Part shown: positions 36,540 through 48,440 of the stretch, one piece after another
Numbering within the stretch: the first letter of the stretch is position 1
Layout of the letters: the number at the start of each line of letters is the position of its first letter
Position numbers and translations under genes: made by a program
The notes under the pieces: model-generated
Database searches by the model: none
What the model was told of the DNA's origin: nothing
Seen by the model: the letters and a program-made list of their open reading frames with translations, nothing else
NCBI GenBank assembly: GCA_008330645.1
Contig: VLTN01000047.1
Span: 124,001 to 188,000 of the forward strand
Source of the DNA: Cafeteria roenbergensis
Lineage: Eukaryota; Sar; Bigyra; Bicosoecida; Cafeteriaceae
DNA length: 64,000 nt
Reading direction: 5' to 3'

Positions 36540-38225
36540 ATGTCGACGAAGGAGGCATCCGCTCCTATCGCCCCTGGGGTCCGCCCTTCGGCCTTCTCGG
36601 CGCCCAGCACGGCATGCGCCGCTACTCTTGACCGGACCCCTCCGCCTCCTGCGACTGGGGCGGCAGCGTCGGCCGCGGCGGCGACGACGGAGGCGCCACC
36701 GCACACTGGCCAGACTGAGAGACAGTCGTCCGGAAGGGGGTCTGGATCGCCCTCGCAGCCTCCCACGGCCGCCCAGCAGGCTGCGGCGGCGCGGCTTGCG
36801 TTGGCGTTCAAGGAGCGCATGCGCGCCTCCTCGCTCCGCCGTGCCTCAGCGGAAGGAGTGGCCCCGGCGCCGGGGCGGGGATCCGGCGAGCAGGAGGGCG
36901 CAGACCAGCTGCGTACCAGTGGCGGCAGCAGCGCCAGCGGCGGCAGAGCAGGCCTGGCGGCGCCTGACGCCGGAGGCCCCTCGCTTCCCAGGCCGGAGCG
37001 CCCGCGAGGGGTCAGCCCGCGGTCGGTGGGTAGCGCAGGCAGCGCTGCATCTGAGGGCGGTGCAGACTCTGGCCGGTCGAGCGCCGGCCACAGCGTGGGT
37101 CTGGCCGGCGCTGCCAGCTCCGCGCGGCGCAGCAGACCCGCCGCCACCCCTGCCGAACGCGCAGGGCGCAGGGGCGATGTGGAAAGGAGCACGGTGCATG
37201 CAGCAGCGGCAGTGGGGCTGGGCGTGAATGAGGCCAAGCTGCTCTCGCTGCTGGACCTCGCGCGCTGGGCTCGGCGGCTTCGCTCGGTTGCGGTGGTGGC
37301 CGGCACGGCTCCGCCCGCCGCCGACGAAGGGAGCGACGAGCTGGACGGCCCGACGCGGCACCGGACGCTCTCGTTCCTCCGCCACTGCGCTGCCTGCGCG
37401 GCGCCCCTCCCAGGAAGCAAGGCTGCCCGGCGCCTTGCTGGCGGCGCCAGGGGCAGCGGCGAGGCGCCCCCGCCACTGTGCCCGGTGAAGGGCCGTCCCT
37501 GCTCCTTCCTCCGCAAGGCCGTGGCCTGTTGCGGCGAGTGGCGCCTGCTCGGCGTGCAGGCGCCCGCAGGATCCAACGCGGCCGCAGAGGCGGCCGACCT
37601 CTCCCCAGAGCTCGCGCTCCTGCGCGTGGGGTCGTCGGCGGGCTGGTCAGCCGCGTCGACCGCCGTGCGAGTGGAGTGGGAGAGCTTCCGCCACGTGGTC
37701 AAGGCCGCCGTGTCGCTCTCCCTGTCCACGCTGCGCAGCCACGAGGCGGGCCTGCTTGCGGCTGTGAGGCTCAAGCGGGCAGAGGCGGCCCGCAAGGCAG
37801 CGGCAGCGGCAGCCGCGGCAGCAGCTGGGCAAGCGCAGTCGTGCTCGGCTGCGCAGAGCGCGGAGGAGCGAGGCGGGGAGGCCTTGCGATGGGAGCCGCG
37901 CACGCGCTCGAAGCGACCGCGCGACCATCACGAGTTGACATCGCCGGATGCGGCGGAGGCGCGGTCCCTCGACGCCCAGTCAGAAGCGAAGCGGCTCGCG
38001 ACGTCGATTGCGCTTGATGGCATGGAGTTGCAAGGCTGGGAGCGACAGGTGGCTCGCCTGCGCACAGCCATCGTGTCGGACGCCTCGGGCGCGGGCGCCG
38101 GACAAGACCCGAGGGGCGCCGCTTTTGCGGGAACCGCCTTGGCAGCTGTGCTGGCGGGGCAAGTCGTTGCTATGGCGGCGCCAGCAGGCACCCCGCCCTT
38201 TTGGCACCCGGGCATCGTGGATTAA
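36540..38225 (+). CDS. Alanine/arginine-rich protein, unrecognised
   Basis: 561 aa, function unknown. The first 220 residues are disordered (Ala, Ser, Gly, Pro). A more ordered middle (about residues 225-420) has LLSLLDLARWARRLRSVAVV, a cysteine cluster (LRHCAACAAPLPG), CPVKGRPCSFLRKAVACCGE and VRVEWESFRHVVKAAVSLS. These look like helices with paired cysteines that could bind metal. A KRAEAARKAAAAAAAAAAG helix and a KRPRDHHEL basic patch follow. The ATG at 36540 follows a plausible acceptor (gcgCAG) by a few bases, so an upstream exon could exist. No intron is seen inside. Coding status rests on the long frame and steady third-position G+C, not on homology. Confidence 0.5.
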   Translation: MSTKEASAPIAPGVRPSAFSAPSTACAATLDRTPPPPATGAAASAAAATTEAPPHTGQTERQSSGRGSGSPSQPPTAAQQAAAARLALAFKERMRASSLRRASAEGVAPAPGRGSGEQEGADQLRTSGGSSASGGRAGLAAPDAGGPSLPRPERPRGVSPRSVGSAGSAASEGGADSGRSSAGHSVGLAGAASSARRSRPAATPAERAGRRGDVERSTVHAAAAVGLGVNEAKLLSLLDLARWARRLRSVAVVAGTAPPAADEGSDELDGPTRHRTLSFLRHCAACAAPLPGSKAARRLAGGARGSGEAPPPLCPVKGRPCSFLRKAVACCGEWRLLGVQAPAGSNAAAEAADLSPELALLRVGSSAGWSAASTAVRVEWESFRHVVKAAVSLSLSTLRSHEAGLLAAVRLKRAEAARKAAAAAAAAAAGQAQSCSAAQSAEERGGEALRWEPRTRSKRPRDHHELTSPDAAEARSLDAQSEAKRLATSIALDGMELQGWERQVARLRTAIVSDASGAGAGQDPRGAAFAGTALAAVLAGQVVAMAAPAGTPPFWHPGIVD

Positions 38226-38705
38226 TGTCAGGCTGTTGTGCGAGCTGCAGGATGCACAAGCCCCGGCGTACTTTGGTGCCAGCCTCTGAGCCTACAAACC
38301 GAGCCCCCGTGTGCCGATGGGATCATTTTGCTCCCCGCCACAGCCCCCCACAGGCCAGTCTAGCGATGTGCCTCATTGAGGCGCGTGCTTGTAAACGCGG
38401 GCGGAGCACAATACTGGCGCCAGCGGAAGAGCGCCACGCAAGCATGCGAATCGCCCCCTCTGCCCACGGTAGGTCTTGAGCGGTACCCCACACAACACTT
38501 TCGGCGCGAGCCCGGCCTCACCCTCGCGCGGATCCCGTGCGGGCCGGGCCCAGCAGGCCCAGCAAGCGCCTGTCGGCAGAGCTGTCACGCAGAGATTGAG
38601 GACGGTGGCGCTTGTATCCCCACTCCGTGGGTCACCAGCTCCCGCGTCTCAGGCGCTTGGGGCTCCCAGTCGCAGGGCCGGAACGCCTAGCCCCTGCGGT
38701 GTCTC
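38226..38705. other. Intergenic region
   Basis: 480 bp between two plus-strand genes. Moderately lower G+C than the flanking genes. No RNA gene, repeat or family-like coding segment seen; it should hold the promoter of the gene starting at 38706. Confidence 0.4.
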
Positions 38706-41700
38706 ATGGCACAGGCGGGTGCGCACCCTCAGGGGGTGGCGGCGGCAGGCGCCAGCTCGACGCCGGCCGCAGTTGCCTCGGCTGCGGCCGCCCAGCAGGC
38801 CCAGGCTGCGACAGCTGCCGCAGCTGCAGCAGCGCAGGCCCAAGCAGCGCAGGCCCAAGCAGCGCAGGCCCAAGCAGCGCAGGCCCAGGCGGCAGGAGCG
38901 GCTGCGGCCCCGGCCGCTGCGGCTGGCGCGGAGGCGGCCGCGGCGCAGCCACAGCAGCAAGAGTCCGAGGCGGACAAGCTGCTCCGCCGTCAGCGCCAGT
39001 GGCAGCTCATCCTGGAGTCTGCGAAGCGTGAGCTGGGGACGGGGGACCAGATGCAGAAGCTTGTGTCGTCTTTGGACACGTGGTCGGCAACGGTGGCGGC
39101 CTTGGGCAGCGGAGGAGTGCTTGTGGAGCACACCCAGGCGGCACTGCAGCAGCAGGCGGTTGCTGGGTTGACAGAGGTGGATGCGGCCATGCGCACTGAG
39201 CTGGATGCGACGTCGGGGGGGCATGTGGACCCCGAGACGGGGCTGCAGCCGTACGAGCAGGCTGGCCAGCGGCTGGCCAAACGCACCGGCGGAGGGCTCA
39301 CGTCAGCGTCAAAGGCGGTGGCGACGCTTCGAGAGGCAGGCGGCACCAGCTCGTCTGTGGCAGCAATGGCGCTGATGGCAGAGCTCGATGGCGCGGTGTC
39401 GAGGGCCGTTGGGGTGCGCTTCGTCGGGCAGCCCGCAGCCGCAGGCGGGTCGGGCGCGTCCAGCCGGTCAAGCCTCTCCAGCGCGCGTGCGGCAAAAGAG
39501 GGAGCCATCGTTGCGGCGCACGCCGACACCACCGCGGACGACATGGCCAACGCGGGGTGGGACCCTGACACGGAGGCAGCGGACCAGCAGTCGGGCTCGT
39601 CCGCGATCGGAGCGGCGGCCAGCGCGGGGGCGCATCCGTGGGCCGCGGTCGTGGACGAAGCAGTGGCAGTGAGGACCTCTTGCCGAGCGCCGTGCGCTCT
39701 CGTCCCCCGCAGCTGCGCTACCGGCTGCCGGCGCGTACAGGCTTGGCTTCTGCTTGCCTTCGCTGCCTGATAGCGCTCTCGCCCTCTGCTCCGCTGGGCT
39801 GTCCCGCCTCTCGGCCTGACTCCCCCCACGCCCTCGCCCTCTCTTCCCGCTGCCTTGACTCCACGCTTTGGCGTCCCGACGATCGCAGTCTGTCCGGTCC
39901 GACTACGTCACGTGGTGGAGCTCGCGCAAGCAAAAGTGGGACGCCTCCGTGGCCAGGGCCAAGGGGCCAACCTCTTTCAAGCTCCCCGCCCCCCCCGCCT
40001 CGGCCAATAGTGATGTAGGAGCGCTTCTGCGACACTTCTTCCGCACAGAGTTCACAGAGGTGTTTTTGCACGGGCAGGACGTTACGGACGAGGGGTTGAA
40101 GGAGGCTGACGAGCGGGACCGTCAGCTCGCCCGGGCGGAGCGTGAGTGCCGTGCGCAGTGGAGCGCAATGCTTGGCGCGCCACGGCTCACTGAAGCTGCA
40201 AAGGAGGCTGTGGCGGCGGCCGCGGAGGATGCCGCTGACCTGGCCACCGGCGGAGGGCCCGCGACCAAGTACATTGCGGCGTCCATGCTGGCGGCCGACG
40301 CGCCAGCCTCGGAGCTAAGGCATGCGAGCTTGCAGCTGGCCGTGGTGATGGCAAAGTCCCGCGCATCAGCGGCCGCGAGACGCGAGCTGGCTCTCCACTA
40401 CGCGGCCGTGACTGCAGCGGCCCAGCAGTCACAAGAGGCTGCCTTGGTGCAAATCAACGAGCAGAGGGACCTTCGCAGCGTCACGGCCTTTTTGCAGTCC
40501 GAGGTCCGCCTTCTGGTGTGCGAGGCGGCCACTGCCCGGTACGTCGCCGCTCAGACGCTGGCGAGCGCCCTCACGTCCACGCCAGGCATGGACGCTACGC
40601 AGGTTGCCAGCCACCTGGCAATGTACGCCGGAACTCTCGCCAACTTGGCTGAGCCCCCCGCGGGTGGTCCGGCAGCAGGCAACTCGATCGCCAGCCTGTT
40701 TAACAGCTGCGTCGACATCGAGGCGCAGCGCCAGCAGGGGCTCCGGATCGAGCAGGCCGCTGCAGAGGTGTCTGACAATGCCAAGCAGTTTGTCGGGCTG
40801 CTGCTCATGCAGCTTCGCGAATGGATGAAGGGCCAGAACAACGGCAAGGCCGACGCCACACTGGTGGAGTCCATCGACAACACCGCCAATGCCATGGTCA
40901 AGCAGGCTAGCGAGCTCAGCGCGGACAGCAAGCGGATTGTGGAGTTCACTGTTCGCCTGATCCAGACCATGCACCTTTCCAAGCAGATCGTCGGCTCGAC
41001 CTCGGCGCTTGAGCCCGACGACGTGCCAATGATCGACGCCGGCTCGCTGCTCACGATGGCCAGGCCCGAGGCTGGCATCGCGGCCGCCGAGGCCATTGCA
41101 AGAGGTGCTTCTCAAGCGGCAGCCGCAGCCAGTCTGGAGGCGCAAAAAGCCCGGCTGGTCACCGCCGACGATGTCGCTGCAGCGCTGGGGTTGGCTTGCG
41201 ACCGCGGCGTTCCTGGCGCCCGCGATGCGTTTCGCCGAGCCGCCCTGTCTGTCAGCGACGGACCGGCCGGTGCGAAGCAGATGGCCACGCTCCCAGAGCG
41301 AGAGCTCGTGGCCTCGGCGGTGGAGGTCCAGCGGCGGGGCCGCTATCTCGCCCAGCTGGAGGGCCTCGTGAAGCGCCACAAGGCCGACCTCGGGACGACC
41401 ATCCGCCAGAAGCGGGGGGAGCTCAAGTCCAAGCACACAGAGCTGGCAGCCAGCTTGTCGGCCTTTGCTGACAAGTTTGCCGCCGCCTGCAAGCAGGCTG
41501 GGGCCCCGATGTTGCCTCGCGTGAAGCGTCCCAGGCCCGGGGAGGAAGGTGCGGCTGCCGCTGCAGAGGTTCCCACGCCTGCAGCGGACACGCCTGCAGC
41601 GGACACGCCTGCAGCGGACACGCCGGCAGCAGCGGCCACGCCGGCAGCAGCGGCCACGCCGGCAGCAGCGGCCGCACCGGCGGCAGCGGCCACCCAACAT

Positions 41701-41829
41701 GCAGCTGCCGCGTCCTCTGCTGCCGCAGCTGCTGCTGCACAAGCGCAGGGCGAGATCGTGGTGCCCCAGGCTACTGTTGCCCCGGCCGGCACCGAGGAGC
41801 CCGCTGCCAAGCGCCCCAAGGTCGAGTGA
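38706..41829 (+). CDS. Large alanine-rich helical protein, unrecognised
   Basis: About 967 aa; function unknown. Exons are 38706-39668 and 39889-41829, with a 220-nt intron GTGAGG...ATCGCAG in phase 0. The first 80 residues are Ala/Gln low complexity with a 15-nt repeat. Helical, coiled-coil-like sequence follows: LLRRQRQWQLILESAKRELG, LTEVDAAMRTELDATSGG and, in exon 2, SVRSDYVTWWSSRKQKWDAS, LRHFFRTEFTEVFLHGQDVT and VSDNAKQFVGLLLMQLREWM. A last helix (YLAQLEGLVKRHKADLGTTI) precedes VKRPRPGEEG, an Ala/Thr/Pro repeat tail and a C-terminal KRPKVE that reads as a nuclear-localisation signal. The composition suggests a nuclear structural or scaffold protein, which is inference. The even spacing of helices over exon 2 argues for a real folded protein rather than a chance frame. 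Confidence 0.6.
38835..38894 (+). repeat. 15-nt direct repeat (four units) encoding AQAQA
   Basis: Three perfect copies of a 15-nt unit (caggcccaagcagcg) start at 38835, 38850 and 38865, and a fourth slightly changed copy starts at 38880. They encode repeated Ala-Gln within the low-complexity N-terminus of the gene starting at 38706. Typical replication-slippage expansion. Confidence 0.9.
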
Positions 41830-42028
41830 TCCCGCGCGTGGGCCCAGCTGCCGAGCCCTCGGTCCAGCCAGCATCGGCTCGCGCGTCGTTGCCAAGAGTG
41901 AGCGCGAGTGCGTCGTTCAAGCCAACGCAGCGGCGACTGGCCAGACACAGGAGTTCAATTGCGCGCGCGAGCACACCGCGCATCCGCCACACGCCTCACT
42001 GGAACGCACCACACGAAGCCGACGGGAA

Positions 42029-43757
42029 TCACACCTTGGAGTAGTCCAACTTGGACTCCATCTTCTTGTGCTCGGCGATCTTGCGCGCCGCCTTGATGAA
42101 GTCCTCCTCTACGGTGTAGTCCCTATCCGCACGGATTGCGAACATGCCCGCCTCAGTGCAAATGTTGCGCATGTCCGCGCCGTTGAAGCCGTCAGAGAGC
42201 TTGGCCACCATCTCCCAGTCAATCTCGCCCTCCTTCGAGATCTTTGCGCTGTGGATTTTGAGGATTTCGAGGCGGCCAGCCTCGTTCGGCAGGGGAATCT
42301 CGATCTTGCGATCGAGGCGGCCGGGGCGCAGCAGGGCGGGGTCAAGCATGTCAGGGCGGTTCGTCGCCATCACGACCTTGACCTTGCCAAGAGACTCAAA
42401 GCCGTCCAACTGGTTGAGCAGCTCCATGAGGGTGCGCTGGACCTCGCGGTCGGAGCCGGTGCCCTCGTTGGAGCGCTTGCCTCCGATGGCGTCGATCTCG
42501 TCGATAAAAATGACGCACGGCTCGTGGTCGCGAGCGTAGCCGAACATTTCGCGAATCACCCGGGCGCTCTCGCCAATGTACTTGTCAACGACGGCAGAGG
42601 CCACTACCTTGAGGAAGGTCGCGTTGATGTTGCACGCCAGGGCGCGGGCAAGGAGGGTCTTGCCCGTTCCGGGCGGGCCATACAAAAGCACGCCCTTAGG
42701 GGGCTTGATCCCCACGCGGCGGAACAGCTCAGGGTTGGTGAGGGGCAGCTCGATCACCTCGCGGAGCTCTCGAACCTGCTCTGAGAGGCCCCCCACGGCC
42801 GTGAACGGAACCGATCCGGGGTCCTCAGACAGCATGGCGTAAACCGTAGGGTCCACTTCGCGCGGCATGGGCTTCATGATCGTCAGCGTCTGCGGGTCCA
42901 TGGCGATGCGGGTGCCGACCTTCAGTGCGGCCCTGTCCACCTGCGCGGGAGTACGCGACGGCATTCGAGGACCTCGGGGAATGAGGTCGCAGTGCACAGG
43001 CTCTCGCCAGTTCACGCCCCGCAGCTGAAGCGCGCCGGTCTGGTACAGTCCCAGCCAGCTTGTCCGTGAGGGCGGCACTTGCGAGGGCGCTCTCACCTTC
43101 ATGCGGCAGCCGACGACAGATCGCGGGCCGCTCGCGGATTTGACGATGAAGCGCTCGTCGTCCAGCTGCTTGAGCACCTCCCCCACGTTCTGGCCAGATG
43201 CCTGCGACCCCGGGAGGCAGCGTACCAGAAGAGGGCGGCGTGAAAGGTGAACAGGTACCGCGCCGCGATCTCGGGCAGCGCCCCAAGCAGCCCGTGAAGC
43301 GCAGCGGCCCTGCATTCCGCCCCGTCTGTGCCAAGGCCCCGGGCCAGCACCGCAAGGACCGCTGCGCTGCGGCCACGGGCCAGCCACGTGAGCTCTGGTG
43401 GGTGTTTGGGACGGCTGCCTGGGCTGGGCACGGGGTCGGCCTCGGCTCACCCTGGAAATCTGCAAGTCCTCCTCGGCTGCCGTGACCGCCTTGGTCATCT
43501 CCACCTTCTCCTCACGCTTTGCCTTGAGCCTGCGGCACCGGCACCGAGCAGGGAAGTGACGGCGTCGGGAGCGCGCCATGCGCGCGCGGGGGGGTTGCGG
43601 GGGGGGTGGCACGCGCAGGTTGCCGGCGCTGGCGGTTCCTAGCGAACGCGGCTCACCGAGCCTGGGCGGCGCGCTCCTCGGCGTAGGCCTCCAGGAACTC
43701 TTTCAAGGCCGCATCCTTGTCGGCCGACGCCGAGAGCGACGACGATGCAGCTGCCAT
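42029..43757 (-). CDS. PSMC6: 26S proteasome regulatory ATPase Rpt4 (PSMC6)
   Basis: AAA+ ATPase of the 19S base ring that unfolds and translocates ubiquitinated proteins. Exons are 43757-43657, 43529-43451, 43201-43097 and 42940-42029, with phases matching at all three introns; 398 aa, against 389 in human. An N-terminal coiled coil ([20 protein letters not shown]) leads to the OB domain with [28 protein letters not shown] and [17 protein letters not shown]. The ATPase domain has Walker A GPPGTGKT, Walker [12 protein letters not shown], sensor [14 protein letters not shown] and arginine fingers in [11 protein letters not shown]. Subunit identity as Rpt4 rather than another Rpt is given by [20 protein letters not shown] and the C-terminal ESKLDYSKV. 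The start codon lies 286 bp from the divergent AI-2E-like gene. Confidence 0.96.
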
Positions 43758-44043
43758 GGTGCTCGTGCGGCAGCGTCCGCGGCCTGCGGGGCGCGCTGTG
43801 AGCGCCATTGCTGCGCCGCTGGGCCTCTGGCCGCCGGGTGGCCGGCAGAGCAGCCGCCGCACGAGCGTGCGGCCAGCGCAGCCCTGCACCGCCGGAGCGT
43901 CCCAGCCGCGGAGAGAGGCGGAGCGCTCCACCGGCAAGGTGCAGGCGCGTCAAGCACAGTCCACCCTTGCTTTCCTCCGGGGGTGCGCGCTGGCAAAGCG
44001 CTCGAGTCGGCCCCAAAGCTCGATTCTAGGCGCTCATTGACCC

Positions 44044-47000
44044 ATGGCGTTCTGGTCGAGCGCTGCCGTCAAGGCCTACATTGACGAGAACAACAAGGGC
44101 ATCCAGGTGAGGCGCTGCCCATGTGGGCGGGCCCCACCCGCCTGGGCGAGCTGTGGCTGGCAGCAGCGCTTCCGTGTTCGCTGGCAGGCGTTGCCTTGTT
44201 GACCGCCGCCTCAACTGCTCCCTGGCCTGCCTCCCGCCTCTCCCCCTCGCCTCCGCGCGTCTCTACAGACATACTGCCTCGTGGTCCTTGCCACGTTTGC
44301 GATCGGCTCGCTTCTGCTGGTGCTGGCGAGCGTGCTTCTGCCGCTGCTGTTTGCGCTGTTCCTGGTGAGACGCCCGCCAGGCGCCATGGAGTTTCCCCGC
44401 TGGCCGAAAGCCGGACGCCGTGTCTGCGCTTGGCCCAAGGGGGCCAACGCCTTCGTCGGGCCACTGGTACGCCCTGCGCGGCCGCTGCGGCGAGGCCAGT
44501 CTCTCATGCGGCCCACGCTCCCCCACGCTTCACGCGAGCGCAGAGCCTGCATTTTTCGCCCCTCATCGAGCTGCTGGAATGCAAGCGAGGCCCTCGCTGC
44601 TTGCGGGAGTGCAACATGCCCTGCCGCCGCGCCACGAAGGACGCGGTGAAGCTATGCAAGGGCCCAGACAACGAGTTCAAAAACGTGAGACGCCCGCAGC
44701 ACGCGGAGTCGCTGAGTCAATCCCCCGAAGGGCTTGCACCGGCTCGCTGTGCCCCCAGCAGTCGCGCCCTGGCCATGCCGCCCCGCCGCCCCGCCTGGCT
44801 CTTGCCGCAGAACATTTACAATGGATTCGTAGAAGGCGTTGTTGACCTGTTCTGTGGGCTCAAGTTCCCGGCGTGGTTGGCCATTCTGACCACGTTCGGC
44901 GTGATCATCGGATTTTTCATCATCATTGGGGTCATCGTCAGCGACAGTATCAACGGTCTCCTGAACGACAGAGACAAGTGGGTCTCGCAGTGGGAAAAAC
45001 TCAACAACCAGGTGGCCGAGCTGGCCGCGCAGCAGGGCTTCACCGTCACGAGCGAGGACATCAACAAGGGAGCAACCGAATTCCTGCTGAACAACGTTGT
45101 CACGCCTCTCACGTCCCTGCTGCCGTCGATCATCACGTACACCTTCTTGACGCTTGCGTTCCTCGTCTTTGTGCTGGTCTCCCCGTCAACGTTCTTTGGT
45201 GATTCCGATGCTCTCACAACAACGGACCCTGACGAGCTTTCCTGCTCCGACGACGAGGTGCCCGATGACGAACTCGCTGCCGCGGTCGACAACGTCATCA
45301 CCGCCCAGGCGGCTGCGATCCTCGTAGAGGAGGAGGACGACGAAGACGACGGCATTCTGGGAGAGTCGCGCAAGTCCCGCAACTCGCATCGAGCCTCTCT
45401 CCGCCGGCCCGTGTCGGCCGCGCACTGGGGCAGATCTCATGCGATTGCTGGATCGGCACGGCAGCTCCTTGCCCATGACATGCAGCGGCGGCGCACCACG
45501 GCGCATTTCGGCACACCTCAAGGCGGCTCCGCCCGTGGCCAAGGCCGTCGCCATCATGGGCTGGCAGCAACGACACACTTTGCGGGTCGGCATGGCATCA
45601 TGCAGCCGCCGGTGTCGCCCGGAACCGTCGGACAGTGGAGGGTGGACGTGCAGACCGGGTGGAAGCCCCGTCCCCGCACGGCAGAGCCTTCGCCCGTCGC
45701 GGATGGCAAGCGCGCCCCAGGCCAGCGCATGCGTCGAGAGGAGCTTTCCCAGGAAGAGGGAGCCGGCGGCGCGGGGGAGGGTGCCAGCGAGCGAGAGCAC
45801 CGTCCCGCGGACCGCGAAGGGGGCCAGCACCGACCCTCGCGACCCCACTCCAGCCCCTCCGCCTCCACGAGCGGCCGCTTGGACCTGCCCAGGGGCAGGG
45901 CGCAAGGCCCCCGCCCGACCCTGGAGACAATCGGAAGCGGAAACGATGACAGCGAGGGCGAGCGACTGGCGCACCCCATGGCCGTGAGCCCGCACCGAAT
46001 GCGCGTGGCAGGACCCCGCACCGACGCCCGCGTGCCAGCCCAGCGCGCGTACCGCGGCGAATCTGCTCCCTCCGGTGACAGGGCTCGCGCTACCGAGGAC
46101 AGCGGCGAGGAGGCGGCGGAGGGCTGGGCTTCGCGGCGGCATGAAGCGGGCGAGCCGACTGCGGAAGCGGCCGCAGCGGCAGCCGGAGCAGCGGCCGCGG
46201 CCGCGGCAGCAGCTGCCAAGCGACGCGGAGCTGCTTGGGCCCCCCCCGGGGGGACTCTGCCGCCGCTCGCCGCCGGCGAGCTCGCCGCACTGTCAAGCGC
46301 CTCCGGCCGCGACGAGTCCTCCAAGCGCCCAGGGGGCCAGCGGCAGGAGCAGGAGCAGCGCATGCGCGCGTTGTCGGAGGGCGTAGCCACTGCCGGCCAG
46401 CGCCAGCAGGGCGGGCCTCCTGCCTCGGGCGGCCCTGGACATCGCGCCGACCCCGCGGTCGTGATTGACCCGATCGAGGAGCTTTCCGCGCCCGTTGGCC
46501 ACCACCCCTCGTCGAGGCGGAGCTCTGCCGAGCCGCGGCCATCCGGCCAGCACGACAGCGCCACCGCATCGCGCGAGTCGAGCCTGCCAGGGCGGCGCCT
46601 GGCCTCGCGAACGGACGCAGCGGCGCGCTCGCGCGCGGCCACGGAGGGCCAGGCAGTGAGCAGCGGGGGACGAAGCAGCACAGCAGCTGCGGGCGCAGAG
46701 CCCGACAGCAAGGCCCGGCCGCGCGCTGGGTCCAACCTGATGCACCGGGCCACCAAGGTCCTCGAAGTGGTTGGCCTCAACATCGCCGAGGGCTCCTCCA
46801 CGGAGAACGAAGAGGACACGGAGGACGAGATCCCGCTAGAGGCGGACCAAGAGAAGCACGGCGCCACGTTTGCAATGTCGCCCTACCCGGCGGCCCACGT
46901 CGGCAGCCCCGGCGGGCCGGAGATGGATGCCGACATGCTGGCCCTCGAGGAGAACAGGCGCAGGCTGCGAGCGTGGGCTCGCCGCCAGCGCCGGGCCGGT

Positions 47001-47978
47001 CGCTACCTCGACAACGCAGAGGCCACTGCCGTGATGCTCCACCAGAAGGCGCAGCGCCGTGTCACGCGCTACATCGTGGTGCACTCGTGGCTTTCTGCCG
47101 CAACTGGCGTGAGCGTTGGGCTCTCGCTACTGGCCATCGGCGCCCCTCTGCCCGCGCTCTTCGGCCTCATGGCCTTTGTGCTCAACTTCATCCCGTCCGT
47201 GGGGTCCTGGATCGCGACCATCCTCCCAATCCCCTTCATCCTGTTCGACCCCGATTCCGACTTCACCACGCTCATCCTGGCCATCATGCTGCCCGGCTTC
47301 ATGCAAGTCCTCCTGGGAAACTTCGTCGAGCCCGCCCTCCTGGGGAAGCTGTGCAAGGTCGACCCCATCGTCATCCTGGTGTCCATCCTCCTCTTCGGCT
47401 ACGTGTGGGGCATTGCAGGCATGGTCCTGGCGGTCCCCATGGTCGTCATCATCAAGCTCGTCTTCAAGCAGATGGCCCACCCCATCCCGCGCTACATTGC
47501 CGGAATTATCGTCGGAAACCTCTACAGGTACAGGGCGCGCCTCGACCGCGACGTCCGGCGTCGCATCCGCTACCAGCGGCTCCTGCGGGCTGCGGAGAGC
47601 GCGCGGGAGTCGGCAGAGCACGCCGCGCTCTCGCCTGCTTTGGAGGAAGCAGCCGAGAAGGGCCTCGCGGCGGAGCAAGAGCACGAGTCAAGCGCCTCGC
47701 TGCAGATGCGTGGCGAGGAAGACCACTCGGACTCGTGCGGCCCCGGAGGGGCGGTGCTTGGCCCGCGCCTGAGGCACTCTCGTGGCGAGGAGTCGCGCCG
47801 GGTCCGTTGGACCCAGGGCCGTCTCTCTGCGCGCGAGTGGGCAGCCGGGGCGGGCGCTGGAGCGTCGCTCCCGCGGGTTTCGCGCTCCGCAAGAGGGTCG
47901 CGGGATCCCATGGCCAACACGGCTCCAGCACAGCCGAGGAGGCGCTCCCACGAGCCGGTTGGCCAGGAGATGGTTTGA
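44044..47978 (+). CDS. AI-2E/PerM-type membrane transporter-like protein with giant insert
   Basis: Multi-pass membrane protein whose C-terminal core looks like the bacterial AI-2E family transporter (PerM/TqsA/YdiK), a family with eukaryotic members of unclear function. Exons are 44044-44106, 44269-44364, 44544-44684 and 44811-47978, all phase 0; about 1,155 aa. Exon 2 is almost entirely one membrane helix (LVVLATFAIGSLLLVLASVL). Exon 4 has helices at about 120-143 (LAILTTFGVIIGFFIIIGVI) and 210-224. The C-terminal core at about 850-990 carries PALFGLMAFVLNFIPSVGSW, NFVEPALLGKLCKVDPIVIL and GYVWGIAGMVLAVPMVVIIK, the family's hallmark. A disordered Arg/Ser/Gly/Ala-rich insert of roughly 600 residues separates the two membrane parts and probably faces the cytosol. 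A charged tail follows. The substrate is unknown. Confidence 0.75.
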
Positions 47979-48440
47979 GCGTGTTTGCAGCCGCGTGCGG
48001 CGTGGCCAGTAGCCCTTGCGTGTGCGTTTTCAGATTCAGAGTTGCGTCGGGTCCACTCCAAAAAGAAGACCGAGATTCGTGCAAGAAGCCAGCTCGCCCA
48101 GCCGCAACCGCCGCACGCGCACCGCTCCGCTGAGAGGCCCGCGCTGTGCCATGAGGGCCAGCGAGTGGGCTGGCCTCCCTTCCTCGGCCCGCCGTGGGCA
48201 GTTGAACTCAGACGGCGGCTCGCCAGCGTGGCCGAGAGAGTCGCTGGTGCGAGTGCGCCAGGCAGCGAGGGCTGCTCTGCTCGGTTGCGGCAGCGCCACC
48301 GTCGCCGCGAGCCACATTGGGGCGCGTTGGGGGGTCACACAGTTGCCTGCGCCGCCCGCAGCACACAAGGGCCGCCCCCGGTCCGGTGGGTGCCCGGCGG
48401 GGCCCTGGGCGCAGGTCCGGGCGGCTCTTCGAGGCTTGCA
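47979..48440. other. Intergenic region
   Basis: 462 bp between two plus-strand genes. The frame of the downstream carboxypeptidase stays open upstream to 47985, but this part lacks any family resemblance. No RNA gene or repeat seen. Confidence 0.4.
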
